Source: Uranotaenia lowii (taxonomy: Eukaryota; Arthropoda; Insecta; Diptera; Culicidae). From it: a DNA stretch of 64,000 bases. Shown here in pieces: positions 31,731 through 43,887 of this stretch. A program made the translations under genes and the position numbers. Each line of letters starts with the position of its first letter. Position 1 is the first letter of the stretch. The notes under the pieces are model-generated. The model searched no databases and was not told the origin of the DNA. It saw only the letters and a list, made by a program, of their open reading frames with translations. The stretch spans positions 58,328,217-58,392,216 of the forward strand of contig NC_073691.1 of NCBI RefSeq assembly GCF_029784155.1, in the 5' to 3' direction.

Positions 31731-32418
31731 TATCGATATCGAATTTTTAATATGGCGAATGCACGTTAACTTTGTACAGTCAAAACGTAGGTCTTCGAAT
31801 GTACTATTATTTCACTCAACTATTAACTCGATTTGTTTACTTTGGCGCATTCGCCCTTTTCAATATTCATTACCGATATATTACTGACTCTCTGTGATTG
31901 ACTCTCGGAATTGACTCTCTAAATTGATTCTCTGTGATTTTTTGAATAAGAAGTAAAATAACTCAATCTCTTGATGTTTTTATAAATTTTCTATCAAACT
32001 TATGAAAAAAACATCACAGATAACTGTGTCAAAAAAAAATTTTGATAAATGGTTAGATCACACCAAATAGATTATCATCGACAGGAAATATTGTTCACTG
32101 GTTCAAAACCGTCGCTTCGGAATCCGGAATCGGAACCTACTGCAACCAAAGTTTCTGAAGTTGATTTGTTTCTGCCCACATCCTGTTGTTTTTTTTTTGC
32201 TACAGCACACTTCACAGTTTTGCACATTTAATGAATTCTAATCAATTCTATTTTGTTTATTTATAGAGGATTTTAACCAGCTTTATCATTCGTGCTCTCA
32301 TTCCTCAGCAGGTTTTTTCAACTTGATTTGATGTTAGTTCTGCCTTTTTTATACTTTTTGCTTCTAAGGTAGAACAATATTGACGTCTACGCGAGTCAAC
32401 GCCTACTCGAACTCCTCC
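31731..32418. other. Unassigned
   Basis: Contains TTGACTCTC / TTGATTCTCTG words repeated three to four times at 31884-31940 and the word TTTGGCGCATTCGCCCTTTT (31841), related to 24208-24236. No gene. Confidence 0.4.
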
Positions 32419-32725
32419 TTAGAGCAAGTTCACTGGTGTTGGAATAAAGTGGTAGAAATTTTGTCACATTTTGCACATTTTGAAAATTTTGACATACAAA
32501 AACACTTTCAAGATCTGTGGCCTTCAAGTTTTTCTACAACACGTGTTGTATTTTCGCATGCTGTGATGCAAATATAGCAATATTTCTATCACATACGGCT
32601 GAAATAGAAACAGTGCTGTAAAAAAATACAACGCCCAGAGATCTTGAAAACAATTTTGCATGGTAAAATTTTCAAAATGTCAAAATTTCTATCACTTTTT
32701 CCCAACACCAGTGAACTTGCTCTTA
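32419..32725. mobile_element. PIF/Harbinger-type MITE, 301 bp
   Basis: The body is 32422-32722. Perfect inverted ends GAGCAAGTTCACTGGTGTTG, flanked on both sides by TTA (32419-32421 and 32723-32725), the 3-bp duplication of PIF/Harbinger elements. Subterminal TTTCTATCAC / GATAGAAAT and TTTTGACAT words occur inside. Non-coding. Confidence 0.88.
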
Positions 32726-34257
32726 AGTGAATAACATTATCAGTTATTCATTTAAAATCACAACTTCTAGAATAAGTCCTAAAAGTTTCCAGTTTTTTAT
32801 GAAGCTTTTTCAAGTTTGAATTCAGCATAACAATTTATGGTAAAAATTTCAAATCGAAATCCTAAAAACGGTTCGTAATTTTTAATATTTTCTTCGAAAT
32901 GATGAATTTTGAACATGAAAAGTGAATCTGATTTAGGTTTCAAATGCAAACCTAAGATTTGTTTCAGGATTCTGTCCCAATGATGAACTGAATTGCAAAT
33001 TAATAATTATAAACTGGGTACAGGATCCAAAATTCGGTCACAGGCAACGAATTTCAATTCTTATAATCAAATTTGCAACCAGAACATTCGGAACGATTCC
33101 AGCCTAAGCTAACAAAATATTTTCCGCACTTATCCGAGCAAGGAAAATCTCGGGGCACTCAGATTGTCACCAAATGTTACATACGTAAGCTATACATCAT
33201 TAGCTAACTTTGCTGAAAATTTCATTAAATTCGAGTCACGCAATCAAAAGTTAATCACAATAGAGTTTGAAGCATGAATTTCGAGAACAGTTCTTAGATA
33301 TCTATCAAAAAGTGGGGATATTTTAGAAAAACTCTAGTAGAATTGTTAACCTGGGTTTAGAATTCGAGGTTTAGGCCTTAGTTCTGAGTCGAAATTGTTA
33401 CTCTTGAATCATTTTAGTCGTTCATCAAATTATGATTAGAAATATAAAATTTTGAGTTTAGAAAAGATCACTTTGCTTGACATTTTCAGACACTTATAGG
33501 GGAAAAAGGTATAACCTGACACTGATATTAAAAGTTGTGTTAAAAAGCTAAAAATCAGATCTTGTAAGTTTTAGCTGCTTTTTATAGGTTTCGATGAATT
33601 TTTAAAGATATTTAAAATGTATGCTAGCCATATATCCACACCACATGGATTTTGACTTTCCTTTCTTCAAGGAAGTTATGCATTTAGATAAAAATAAATT
33701 AATCGCAGAAAAATTTACGACTCAAAAACTGCACCTATTGGCTGAAATCTACTAAAATATTTAGGGGCGATTTTTAATTTTGAACTTAGTTCATATTTTT
33801 GTGAACATTTTAGGAAAACCAAAAAACTACCTTGTTCAATGATCAAGTTCAAGCCTTCGAATATTTTGAAAGTCTTAATAAACTGCAAAACAAACAAAGA
33901 CTACTGTTTTCCTCCTTCGAATAGCCCTGAAAATTTTGCACAGCGTAAATAAGAGCGATAGCAGGATAGTTGAAAGTTTTAAAATCTTGTATAAACAGGC
34001 CAAAATAATGGCTGCACTCAAAATGGAAAGAAGAAGTAAGTGCCTATTTTGTATAACTTTTAGGTTTATTATATAAAAATAATATCATTTTTTGGCATGT
34101 AAATCACTTATAAACCGTTAAGGAATAAAAGTTAGGAAATTATACTAGAAAAACTTTTTAGATAACATTACGGTAAAACTACAAGTGGTTTGAATAGAAA
34201 TCGAGTCGAGAAACACCGTTCTCAAAAAATATGAACTTTTGTCCAAACTCCCCATAT
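32726..34257. other. Unassigned AT-rich sequence
   Basis: No repeat partner or coding frame recognised. Short phrases such as ATTTCGAATC/TTCAAAATT recur without order. Confidence 0.4.
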
Positions 34258-34284
34258 GCGAATTTTTATTTGTGTCGGCCACTG
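34258..34284 (-). repeat. Mariner-like inverted end (right)
   Basis: The complement reads CAGTGGCCGACACAAATAAA, followed outside by TA. It is the partner of 27497-27523 (23 of 27 matches). Confidence 0.6.
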
Positions 34285-34286
34285 TA

Positions 34287-36005
34287 TGCGTTGAAGGGAG
34301 CAATTGCTTGCCATTTCCCAAATTGAGTAAGTACTAGACAGTTATTTCAACAGCTCATTTAGTGTTAAGTGGTCATTCCCTTTAATTCTTTTAATTATCA
34401 TTCTAAAGTTGGTTCTAATTGTTATAAAGGAACAAAATTTTAGAACATTTGTCATCTACATATTATCAGTGGATTTACAAATTATATAATGTCTTAACTA
34501 ATTATAGGGCTTTTCAAACTATTGTGTTGCACATTCAAGGAAAAAATCTTTGGTTTTAGTTATTTCAATATTTTATTGAATTTTGGTTTCAGTTACTAAT
34601 GAATATCTTTAACTAAAAGTTTATTAAGATTTAAAACATATGTTGATGAACCCGCTACAAATGACAAAAAAAATCGACACACAACACTCTTTAGATGCCA
34701 ATCAAAAGTATCTAATGAAAATTTTATCCTGACCTTCCTCAATTGACACAGTTTAGTGCAGCAGCATCAATGAAGCTTCGATTAGTTGTGGCGAAGCAAA
34801 GGATGTTTATTGACCATTCACACCTCCCGACAACAAAATCCGCTGCTGACAGTTAATATAAGTTAAGGCGGAACGATTGATTGATTGATTTGATCTGTGC
34901 CCAGTCTGGCACACAGTTAGCCATTAATCAAAACCCATATTGTCAATAGCAAATAAAAACATACACCATCTGAGGTCGAATTCAGCAGGGCGTGGCTCAT
35001 TTATAGAGGATCATTATTAGTTTTCCTCCCCACTTAATGGTCGAATTGGTTGGGAACTAAGTTACATTCCACATGTGCTTTGTCTCAGAATTTATTGCTT
35101 GTGTGTTTAAATTATTAGTAAAACAGATGCACGGATAAAACTTCGGAAGATTGTGGCAGATTGTTCAAACATCATTATTATCGAATCGGTATTTTCGGCA
35201 ACATAAACAGAAAACCCAATTCTGGCCTGTGGGCGCCACAACATCGGGCCGATCATCGGCCAAATGTGTATGATTAAGAGGTTTCGAAAAGTTTTTGAGC
35301 GTTGTGAAGTCCCAAACCTTTTTGGCCGCCATTTACCCAAATTATTGATTTCTCAAGCGAAAACAAAAATCGCAACCCCATCAATCTAGGCGTTAATTGC
35401 GGGGTATTAATCATTTCGAAACTCTCGACCGGCCAGCCAACAGAAGAAGACCCCAGCCAGCCAGATGATGATGAGTGGGAAAAGATCCGCGACTTTTACC
35501 TGAACCGGGTAGGTACCTTCTGCCACGATTACGCAAGCCGCTAACTGAAGAGGTTCGGTTGATGCAAATCAAACTGTCCAGACCCCAGCCAAAGAAGGGT
35601 TTTTATTTTGTGAAATTTTGCAGCACCGCGCGCCGATGGTGACCTCCAAAGCTATAAAATAGTCATTTTGTTGCGGTTGTGATGTGACAACTTTGCTTAC
35701 CGTAGGTTAAGCTCAATTCATTAGCAGACGGCATCAACAAGCTGAGGAGTTGAAGGAGCTTCGAAAAATTATACGAGTTGTCACAGATTTAAAGGCCTCA
35801 AAACCTACGGTTTCCGCGAAGAAATCCATTTTTGAGGAAGGTGCCAGTCAACTGCGTCAATAGATGTTGTGTGAAAGTTTGTATTTTCTGTTGAATGTAA
35901 GTAGTGGTAATAAAAAGAGTAAAAAATGTCAGGTTTATGAAATTACATAACAAAGTTAATTATAGAGGTAGTTATAATCGCAATGATTCCTAGATCTTTG
36001 AATGA
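34287..36005. other. Single-copy-looking sequence; possible regulatory stretch
   Basis: 34730-35680 is unlike the surrounding repeats: it is less AT-rich, has no partner in the window and is full of homeodomain-type words (GATTGATTGATTGATTTGAT at 34876, ATTAATCA at 34922 and 35407). It may be a conserved non-coding block, which needs comparison between species. Downstream, an open frame at 35725-35863 follows TTCATTAG and reads ELKELRKIIRVVTDLKASKP to a TAG; the acceptor context is weak, so as an exon it is only a suggestion. Confidence 0.25.
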
Positions 36006-36254
36006 CTACTAGGACAAGGACTAGGACAAGGACTAGGAAAAGGACTAGGACAAGGACTAGGACAAGGACTAGGACAAGGACTAGGACTAGGACAAGGACT
36101 AGGACAAGGACTAGGACTAGGACTAGGACTAGGACAAGAACTAGGACAAGGACTAGGACAAGGACTAGGACAAGGATTGGACAAGGACTGACAAGGAGTA
36201 GGACAAGGACTAGGACAAGGACTAGGACAAGAACTAGGACAAGGACTAGGACAA

Positions 36255-36257
<3 letters not shown>
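36006..36257. repeat. (CTAGGACAAGGA)n satellite, left part
   Basis: 12-bp units CTAGGACAAGGA with 6-bp variants (CTAGGACTAGGA). The long Thr-Arg or Leu-Val translations are artefacts. It is interrupted at 36258 by the poly(T) of an R1-clade LINE and resumes at 37441. Confidence 0.95.
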
Positions 36258-36308
<51 letters not shown>

Positions 36309-37440
36309 AAGATGGAAATTTGACTTCAAACCATAACAGCCGGGTGTTTGCTGCCGTGAGTGGGTTCGTCCCACTAAAACCACCTTGGGCTTCGTGTGTC
36401 AGATGTGCCCCTTGGTTTCACCCTATGATACTACATCAAGGGGTAGGCTGTGCTCATGCACTTATACATCTCACCCTTTTCCTCTTTCTCAATTTTTCCT
36501 CAATTTCTCCTTGATCATCTTTCTGCTTTATCCTTTTTCTCCTTTTTCCTCCTTCTCCTTTTCCTCTATCGCCAACTTCAGACTGGTACGGAAGACCCCG
36601 AAACGTGTGTCGGTTAGGTAACGCTTTCATAATAACTCACGCCCGTCACAGCATCCACTATCCCGGGGACCTCGAAACGTGTGCCGGTTAGGTAACGCTT
36701 TCAAAGTAACTCGCGCCCGTCACAGCAACCACTTTCGCAGGATTTCTAACCACCAAGGCATGGCCGATTGAGAAACTACCAAGCTAGAATCCCGACACGA
36801 CCACCCCGAATGGTACCTCCGTTTCCTTTTGCTGCAGGAAAGTTCGTAGCTGAGTACGTGAGACCTTTTAAGTCCCACCACACGTATGAGTCCAGATTAG
36901 GGTTATACCGCGCCCTAAGATCGCGTTGCTTTTGAATTTAAGTGTCATACGAGGCCCAAGACCTTCCATTAGCTTGTCAAATTTGGTTGACTATCTCGCT
37001 CTCTCCGTTCATCATCTTTCCTGATTCTTATCAGATCGCGCATGATTTGCGAGATTTCGTCGACGATAGCACGCCACGACTGTTCGTCGCGACACATTTC
37101 ACTCACTATGTTTTCAGCGTTCAAATTTTGAAGTTGTTTGACGCCTTGAATTGAACCTGGGGCAGACAAAGATAGCATATTCTACCGATTCCTCCGTCTC
37201 TACGCATTCCGGGCAATAAGGCGAGCTGATAAGCTTAAACCGATGAAGGTATTGCTTAAAGCACCCATGACCCGAAAGAAACTGCTTCAGGTAGAAGTTG
37301 ACCTCTCCATACTTCTGATTTACCCAGTCTGAAAGTCTCGGGATTAGCCTATGCGTCCATCTTGCGTTGTTCGATGCGTCCCATTGCTCCTGCCACTTGA
37401 GCATTGACGCTGCTCGTTGAATTTTACGCACTCCTCGCAC
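36258..37440 (-). pseudogene. R1-clade LINE, 5'-truncated, inserted in the satellite
   Basis: Minus-strand LINE whose poly(A) is the 47-T run at 36258-36304. The 5' break at 37440 falls directly against satellite units. The frame at 37440-37114 reads [59 protein letters not shown] and IFVCPRF: the C-terminal domain of R1-clade ORF2, with C-x2-C and a final C, but Tyr where His is usual. Stops follow and a ~700-bp 3' region precedes the tail. It is more intact than the relative at 15370-16060. No target duplication can be told apart from the repeat. Confidence 0.85.
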
Positions 37441-38955
37441 AGGACAAGGACTATGACAAGGACTAGGACAAGGACTAGGACAAGGACTAGGACAAGGACT
37501 AGGACTAGGACAAGGACTAGGACAAGGATTAGGACTAGGACAAGGACTAGGACTAGGACTAGGACAAGGACTAGGACAAGGACTAGGACAAGGACTAGGA
37601 CAAGGACTAGGACAAGGACTAGGACAAAAACTAGAACTGGGACAAGGACAAGGACTAGGAAAAGGACTAGGACAAGGACTAGGACTAGGACAAGGACAAG
37701 GACTAGAACTAGGACAAGGACTAGGACAAAAACTAGAACTAGGACAAGGACAAGGACTAGGACAAGGACTAGGACAAGGACTAGGACTAGGACTAGGACA
37801 AGGACTAGCACAAGGACTAGGACAAGGACTAGGACAAGGACTAGGACAAGGACTAGGACAAGGACAAGGACAAGGACTAGGACAAGGACTAGGACAAGGA
37901 CTAGGACAAGGACTAGGACAAGGACTAGGACAAGGACTAGGACAAGGACTAGGACAAGGACTAGGACAAGGACTAGGACAAGGACTAGGACAAGGACTAG
38001 GACAAGGACTAGGACAAGGACTAGGACAAGGACTAGGACAAGGACTAGGAAAAGGACTAGGACAAGGACTAGGACTAGGACAAGGACAAGGACTAGAACT
38101 AGGACAAGGACTAGGACAAGGATTAGGACAAGGACTAGGACAAGGACTAGGACAAGGACTAGGAAAAGGACTAGGACAAGGACTAGAACTAGGACTAGGA
38201 CAAGGACTAGGACAAGGACTAGGACAAGGACTAGGACAAGGACTAGGACTAGGACTAGGACTAGGACAAGGACTAGGACAAGGACTAGGACAAGGACTAG
38301 GACAAGGACTAGGACAAGGACTAGGACAAGGACTAGGACAAGGACTAGGACAAGGACTAGGACAAGGACTAGGACTAGGACTAGGACAAAGACTAGGACA
38401 AGGACTAGGACAAGGACTAGGACAAGGACTAGGACAAGGACTAGGACAAGGACTAGGACAAGGACTAGGACAAGGACTAGGACTAGGACAAGGACTAGGA
38501 CAAGGACTAGGACAAGGACTAGGACAAGGACTAGGACAAGGACTAGGACAAGGACTAGGACTAGGACAAGGACTAGGACAAGGACTAGGACAAGGACTAG
38601 GACAAGGACTAGGACAAGGACTAGGACAAGGACTAGGACTAGGACAAGGACAAGGACTAGAACTAGGACAAGGACTAGGACAAGGATAAGGACAAGGACT
38701 AGGACAAGGACTAGGACAAGGACTAGGAAAAGGACTAGGACAAGGACTAGAACTAGGACTAGGACAAGGACTAGGACTAGGACAAGGACTAGGACAAGGA
38801 CTAGGACTAGGACAAGGACTAAAACAAGGACTAGGACAAGGACAAGGACTAAGACAAGGACTAGGACAAGGACAAGGACAAGGACTAGGACAAGAACTTG
38901 GTCAAGGACTAGGACAAGAACTTGGTCAAGGACTAGAACAAGGACTTGGTCAAGA
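37441..38955. repeat. (CTAGGACAAGGA)n satellite, right part
   Basis: About 1.5 kb of the same 12-mer. Higher-order blocks recur, such as AGGACAAGGACAAGGACTAG followed by AACTAGGACAAGG (37690, 38080 and 38645), suggesting segmental amplification of longer units. It ends in diverged CTTGGTCAAGGA units. Confidence 0.95.
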
Positions 38956-40237
38956 TTCAGCTCATTAAGTTAATTCAACGGGGTGCCTCGATGGGGCAAA
39001 AGTTTGCTAGGACAAATCCTTCAAAACTTCAGTAAAAATTTGTGGAGAATCCTCCTAGATTTGATTTTTTTATCTAACATTTGGCGTGATTCTGTTAGAT
39101 CTTCAAATTTTGATTCCAAACCAATCAGTCATTTTGAACCACTACAATCAACAAGCTTTTATAAAAGGAATTTCAATCGTTCGGTATATTTTAGCAAAAA
39201 TCTTAAAATTGGAGGCAAGATCATCTGCTAATACTTCAATCGAAATTCGATAGAAAATTTTCAATTCATCTTGGAACCTTTTCCTGGCTACATACTAGTT
39301 TTTCACATCTACTGTTCTACTACCTATCATTCTTGGCTCTCTTGTCAAAAGTTCGTGACCTCTCCTAGCGTTTTTAATTACAACCATCGACGAGAGTCGA
39401 GCTAGAGTTATTCTGAACTTTGCTAGCAACCACGCCTGGTGCAGTCAAATTGCAGGAAAAAAAACCCTTAACTACAGAGAAAGGAATCACAACCTAGCGC
39501 CCTCGGATTAGCCAATATTGAAGTTATTAAAAACATTCGTTACGTCACGCCCTGCTGGTGTGGCAGTTCCAAAGTTTCTAAACCACCCCAAAGATCTTTG
39601 ACCACCTCGTCTTAGGTATTATTATTATTGGAGGCTACCAGCAGCAGCAGCAGCAATTGGCCCCTTCAAGTGGCTTAAGCAAAGAGAGCAAAAAACATTG
39701 CCAATTGCTCTCGATTGCTGCCAAAGCTGAAGACTGCAGGGCATAGGACCTTACAGCTTAAGCCCGCTAGATCTATTGGTGATCTGTACCGAAGATTTAT
39801 TTATTTACATTTTTCTATGCCCAGTTCAGCCAGCAGCTATTTTTTGTTCACTTCTTCTGCGGGTAGATTATATTATTGCAGATCATCGACAGCCTGGCTA
39901 GTTTGGATTCTAACGCCCCGCCAAGTCCAGTGGCAGTATTACAAATGATCGTAACTTTGTTGTTACGATAGAAGTTTAAGTCAAATTACTGACTGATTCA
40001 TGAGACTGTTTCTTGGTGTTTGCACTGCATTGAAGTTTTCTCGAAATTGAAGTTTTTTTTGCAAATCGCATTGAGAATCGCATTTCAAAATGAAAAATAA
40101 GTTTCAATTTTTTAACTTAAAATCATAAATTTCGAATTTCAAGTTTAAGTTCGGAATCAGTATTTATAAACAAATTAAGGATCAAAATTCATAATTCAAA
40201 ATTCAGAAATATATCTATGATCTTACGTTAAAAAAGT
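38956..40237. other. Unassigned; short CAG tract
   Basis: Mixed composition. CAGCAGCAGCAGCAGCA at 39640 and ATTATTATTATT at 39619 are short microsatellites. No gene, RNA or element ends recognised. Confidence 0.4.
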
Positions 40238-40400
40238 TTACACTGAGAAATCATTTCACACATTTTGCAAAATCATTTCACACATTATCAGCAAATATAT
40301 GGAGCTGTCAAACTGGACGGTAATTTTCACACACCATCCAAGTTCGAAACTTACACATTATCCGAACTAAATGATTAAGGAAAAAATGTGTGAAATCTCA
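40238..40400. mobile_element. Small MITE with TTTCACACATT repeats
   Basis: Starts ACACTGAGAAATCATTTCAC then ACATT, and contains ATTTCACACATT twice at the left and AATGTGTGAAAT at the right. The same start (ACAATGACAAATCATTTCAC in complement) ends the element at 49985-51500, so they belong to one family. The target duplication was not determined. Confidence 0.6.
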
Positions 40401-40548
40401 ATCGTTGTGTTTGCTTTATCTTCATCAGTTTTATGCGAGCCAAAGAAGGGACTACCCCATCGTGTAAATTCAGCTGCTAAATCGTCGTACGAAGGCATAA
40501 GAGAATTATGGCAAGTAATTCACAGTATTTTCATTGGAACCCCATATC

Positions 40549-42314
40549 ATCTAACTCAGGGATGAGCAACCCGCGGCCCGCGGGCCGCATGTGGCCCGCG
40601 AGACCCTTCTGTGCGGCCCGCGAAGCTTTTGAAAATTTTTAAGCCTTAACTTTTTTCTACAATGGATTGTTAGGAAAATCTATATGACCTAATCGACTAT
40701 GCACTTATCAGCATTCGCTCCACAATCATCCGGATTGTTTTGCTTCTTTCTAACATTTTAAGCATTTATTTATTATGTTCTCTCTTAGGCATAAATGCAA
40801 TATTGTTTATTGGCATAACGTAATATTGGAGTTTTTTTTATTTAGGATACATTTTCCCTAATTATTTATCTCCTACCACTTTGAAAAGCAAAATTTATTA
40901 AAGTGAGACGGACGAGCGGCCAAAAATCGGAAGCTACGCATGCTCAAAGGAGTTTCGAAGATCTTTAGTGAAGTCATTATTTTTGTTTCAAGCCAAAATA
41001 AAGTTGTATGATAAAAGATATGCTCAGCAGATAATTTTTCAAAAATAATTCTATGCAATTCGACAAAAGGTTTGCATTCAAGTACCGGCAAAAAAATTAA
41101 ACCGAAACTAAATATTGACGAAAATTTCGAAAGTTTAATAATAGAGCCTGAGTGATCGATTTTAGATTTTTTCATCAATATGAATCAGCCGGCATCAAAG
41201 TTATTGACAAAAATGATTAGTTCTTGATAAAAACAATTGATATTTGAAATTCTGTGATTCGACCCAAAAGGTTTTTGACGATTATCTGTGATGTGTTTTT
41301 TTCAGAAATATTGAGTGATTGCAATTATTATTCGCATTTCTCATTACCAAAGTCATAAGCTTTAGAAATCCTATACCAATGGTATCTAAATGAGATTAAA
41401 ATTTATAACAATCTGGAAAAAGTTCTACAATCAAGAATGTAATTTTGAAAGACAGTTGCTTAAAACTATGTGAAATTGAACATTTTTGTGTGATTTCGAC
41501 AACATTGCTCATTATCTCAATTCAATGATCCAATACAGAGCTTCAATTAAAAAAAACAGGGTTTTTACCGTTTATAAGAAAAAATTAGGCTTTGAGGATA
41601 AGTTTTGATTGTGAAAGGACAAGTTTTAATTGTGAAAAAATATCATTGAAAATCAATTAGCGATTCAACGTCTTACGCTAAAAATACGGCGATTTCTTTA
41701 AATATATATTATTCATACCCTTAGTTATCACTACGGTAAGCTCCAAAAGATTTTTAAATGAAAGTGATGGCGAATAAAATCGGTTTTAACAAAAGAGTTG
41801 TAAGAACTAAGAACAAATAGTCACCAAGAAGTACTGTTAAAAAATTGATGGAATTTAAAAAGGACAAAGATTTAGTAATGTTCATTTTCAATTATCGGGT
41901 ATTTAAAAAGTCGTGTTGAACTTCTGTTTTTAAACGTGCGAATTCGTTTTATCTTTCCTTTTTCAGATTTATTTTCACCAAAAATTTGTGGTAAAAAAAG
42001 TTGAAGTGATGCGCTGCTTATTATTAAAGTTTTGCATTCCTAACATCCTACCATCTTCCTATCCTAACCAATCCTCCACCTGTTGTAAAGTTGGAAAGTG
42101 AAGATCACCAGCCGGCCACCCTAAGCATCCACCCCCGAAGAAGGCAAAGGAAACGAAGTGTTATTCTCGTGCACATCCGTAAATCTCAGACTAATCCAAC
42201 TGCTAGAAAATTGTTAATAAATAAAAAAAAAATTTTTTAAGTGCGGCCCGCCGAAAAGATTTCAAATTTAAATTGGCCCGTGGGTTCAAAAGGTTGCTCA
42301 CCCCTGATCTAACT
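40549..42314. mobile_element. Non-autonomous hAT element, 1.75 kb, 8-bp duplication
   Basis: The body is 40557-42306. Ends CAGGGATGAGCAACC and the complement of GGTTGCTCACCCCTG. ATCTAACT flanks both sides (40549-40556 and 42307-42314). Subterminal GCGGCCCGC / GGCCCG palindromes are GC-rich against an AT-rich core. No transposase ORF. A frame on the minus strand (40873-41178) is unrecognised. Part of the core is shared with 31570-31730. An isolated end of the family is at 27923. Confidence 0.9.
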
Positions 42315-42474
42315 CGTAGTTTCTTCTTTCAAATTCTGCCTGGTATTGCTAGGAGAGGTCTGTAGGTATTGCCCCCTCTGGCGGTACATAGATCGAACCA
42401 TTACTTTAGGATTAAAGAAGAATTTTTCCGAAGACTCAACAATTTTATTTTGTATTCGCATCAATAAAAATCCG

Positions 42475-42557
42475 ATTTAATACACTTAACAGTGGATTGG
42501 AGGCTTTCTTACAGAGTGTAAATTGTCTTTGGAAACATATGACACAATGAAGGATAC
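42475..42557 (+). repeat. Terminal block of the dispersed repeat, copy 3 (fragment)
   Basis: CCGATTTAATACACTTAACA then GTGGATTGGAGGCTTTCTTA, as at 43305 and (complement) 26505. The hAT element at 42566 interrupts it and it resumes at 47504 (GAATTATATATGATTAATC, compare GAATTATGATTAATG at 43388). Confidence 0.7.
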
Positions 42558-43887
42558 CTTATTTCCAGTGTTCGGTACAAAAACGCTAATCCGCTATTCG
42601 CTAGTAAGTCTAGTAAGTCCGCTAAGTTTTCGTTAGCGATTTAATTTTGCCGCTAAGTTTTGATTGATTTAGCGATTTCAAAAGTTCCGCTATTTTTTGG
42701 TTCCGCTAATTGAAGACCGCTAACTCCCATGTATTTGTATCAAGCTCTCGAATTATTATTGATAGGATAAACTTGCTTTCATTAATCAAGTTAAGGTGAC
42801 ATTTTACATCACTTTGATTGCTTAATTGGATTCATTGGAGGATCGCGTACTCGAGTTAGAGAAAAGATAAATTTAGTGTTATTTTTCTCTTTTTTAGCAA
42901 CATTTACAGAAGAAGATAATACCTTTAAACAATATAAAACTATTTTAAAAATCTTTTCATCAGCATTTGTTTTCAAGTAGCTGAGATATTTACTTTTCAC
43001 AATGCAGTTTTTTAGAGATTTGCAGATCACTTCATATAAAAATAAGATGAAATCATCATTGAAGCCTTCGTTTTAAGTTTAAATAGAAATTGTATAAATG
43101 TTTGACGTTTGACAATGCTCCTGCAAGTTTGAAAAAGGAGAAAACAAGTTGAAGATATTTAATGAAGATAGTATAAAATAATGCCAAAAACAACAAAATG
43201 GAATGCATTGTACAAAATATTGTTCGCGTCAAAATTGCATACTATCTACACAAAACCGATAAATCGAGTAAATTTTTAACCAAAATTTAAATTAATAAAA
43301 CCCGATTTAATACACTTGACAGTGGATTGTAGCCTTTCTTACAGCCTGTGAATTATATTTGGGTACATATAAAACAAAATGAATTATGAATTATGATTAA
43401 TGAATTTCATACGCAATAAATCCAAAATGAATTTAGGAAATAAAGATTCAAAGTTTTTATTAGGATAAAAGTATTTTTATATAATCATAAATTTCATATA
43501 AATAACCTTATTTGCAACTAATTGGAGATTTTTGAATAACTAGATTCTAGAATATCATGTATGATTCCGTTTCTATGACATTATAATCTAACTCAATTTA
43601 CTTTACCTTTTGGAGTTACAGCATATGATATCTTCAGTTTTAGTTTTAGTTTTTATTGATTAGATCCTAGGCTTCAGCCCTTTATATTATTCTATAATAT
43701 AAATGACACTTAATAACTACAGTAATTGTTAATTTGTAAAAGAGCACTGCACAATTCTACTTTTGATTTGTTCTCTGGACATGCTTAGTTGAATAATATC
43801 GACGTTTGTGTTGTAAAATGCCAAAATTGCCAAAATGGAAGGAGTATAAAAATTAAGAATACAATTTAAAAAAAAAGATACCTGACC

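Noticed and set aside
35990..36310. Pro/Cys/Ser-rich minus-strand protein ending in poly-Lys
   Set aside because: Satellite translation joined to the LINE poly(A) tail.
37344..38973. 518-residue Thr-Arg repeat and 155-residue Leu-Val repeat frames
   Set aside because: Direct translations of the CTAGGACAAGGA satellite; no start context, domain or flanking gene.
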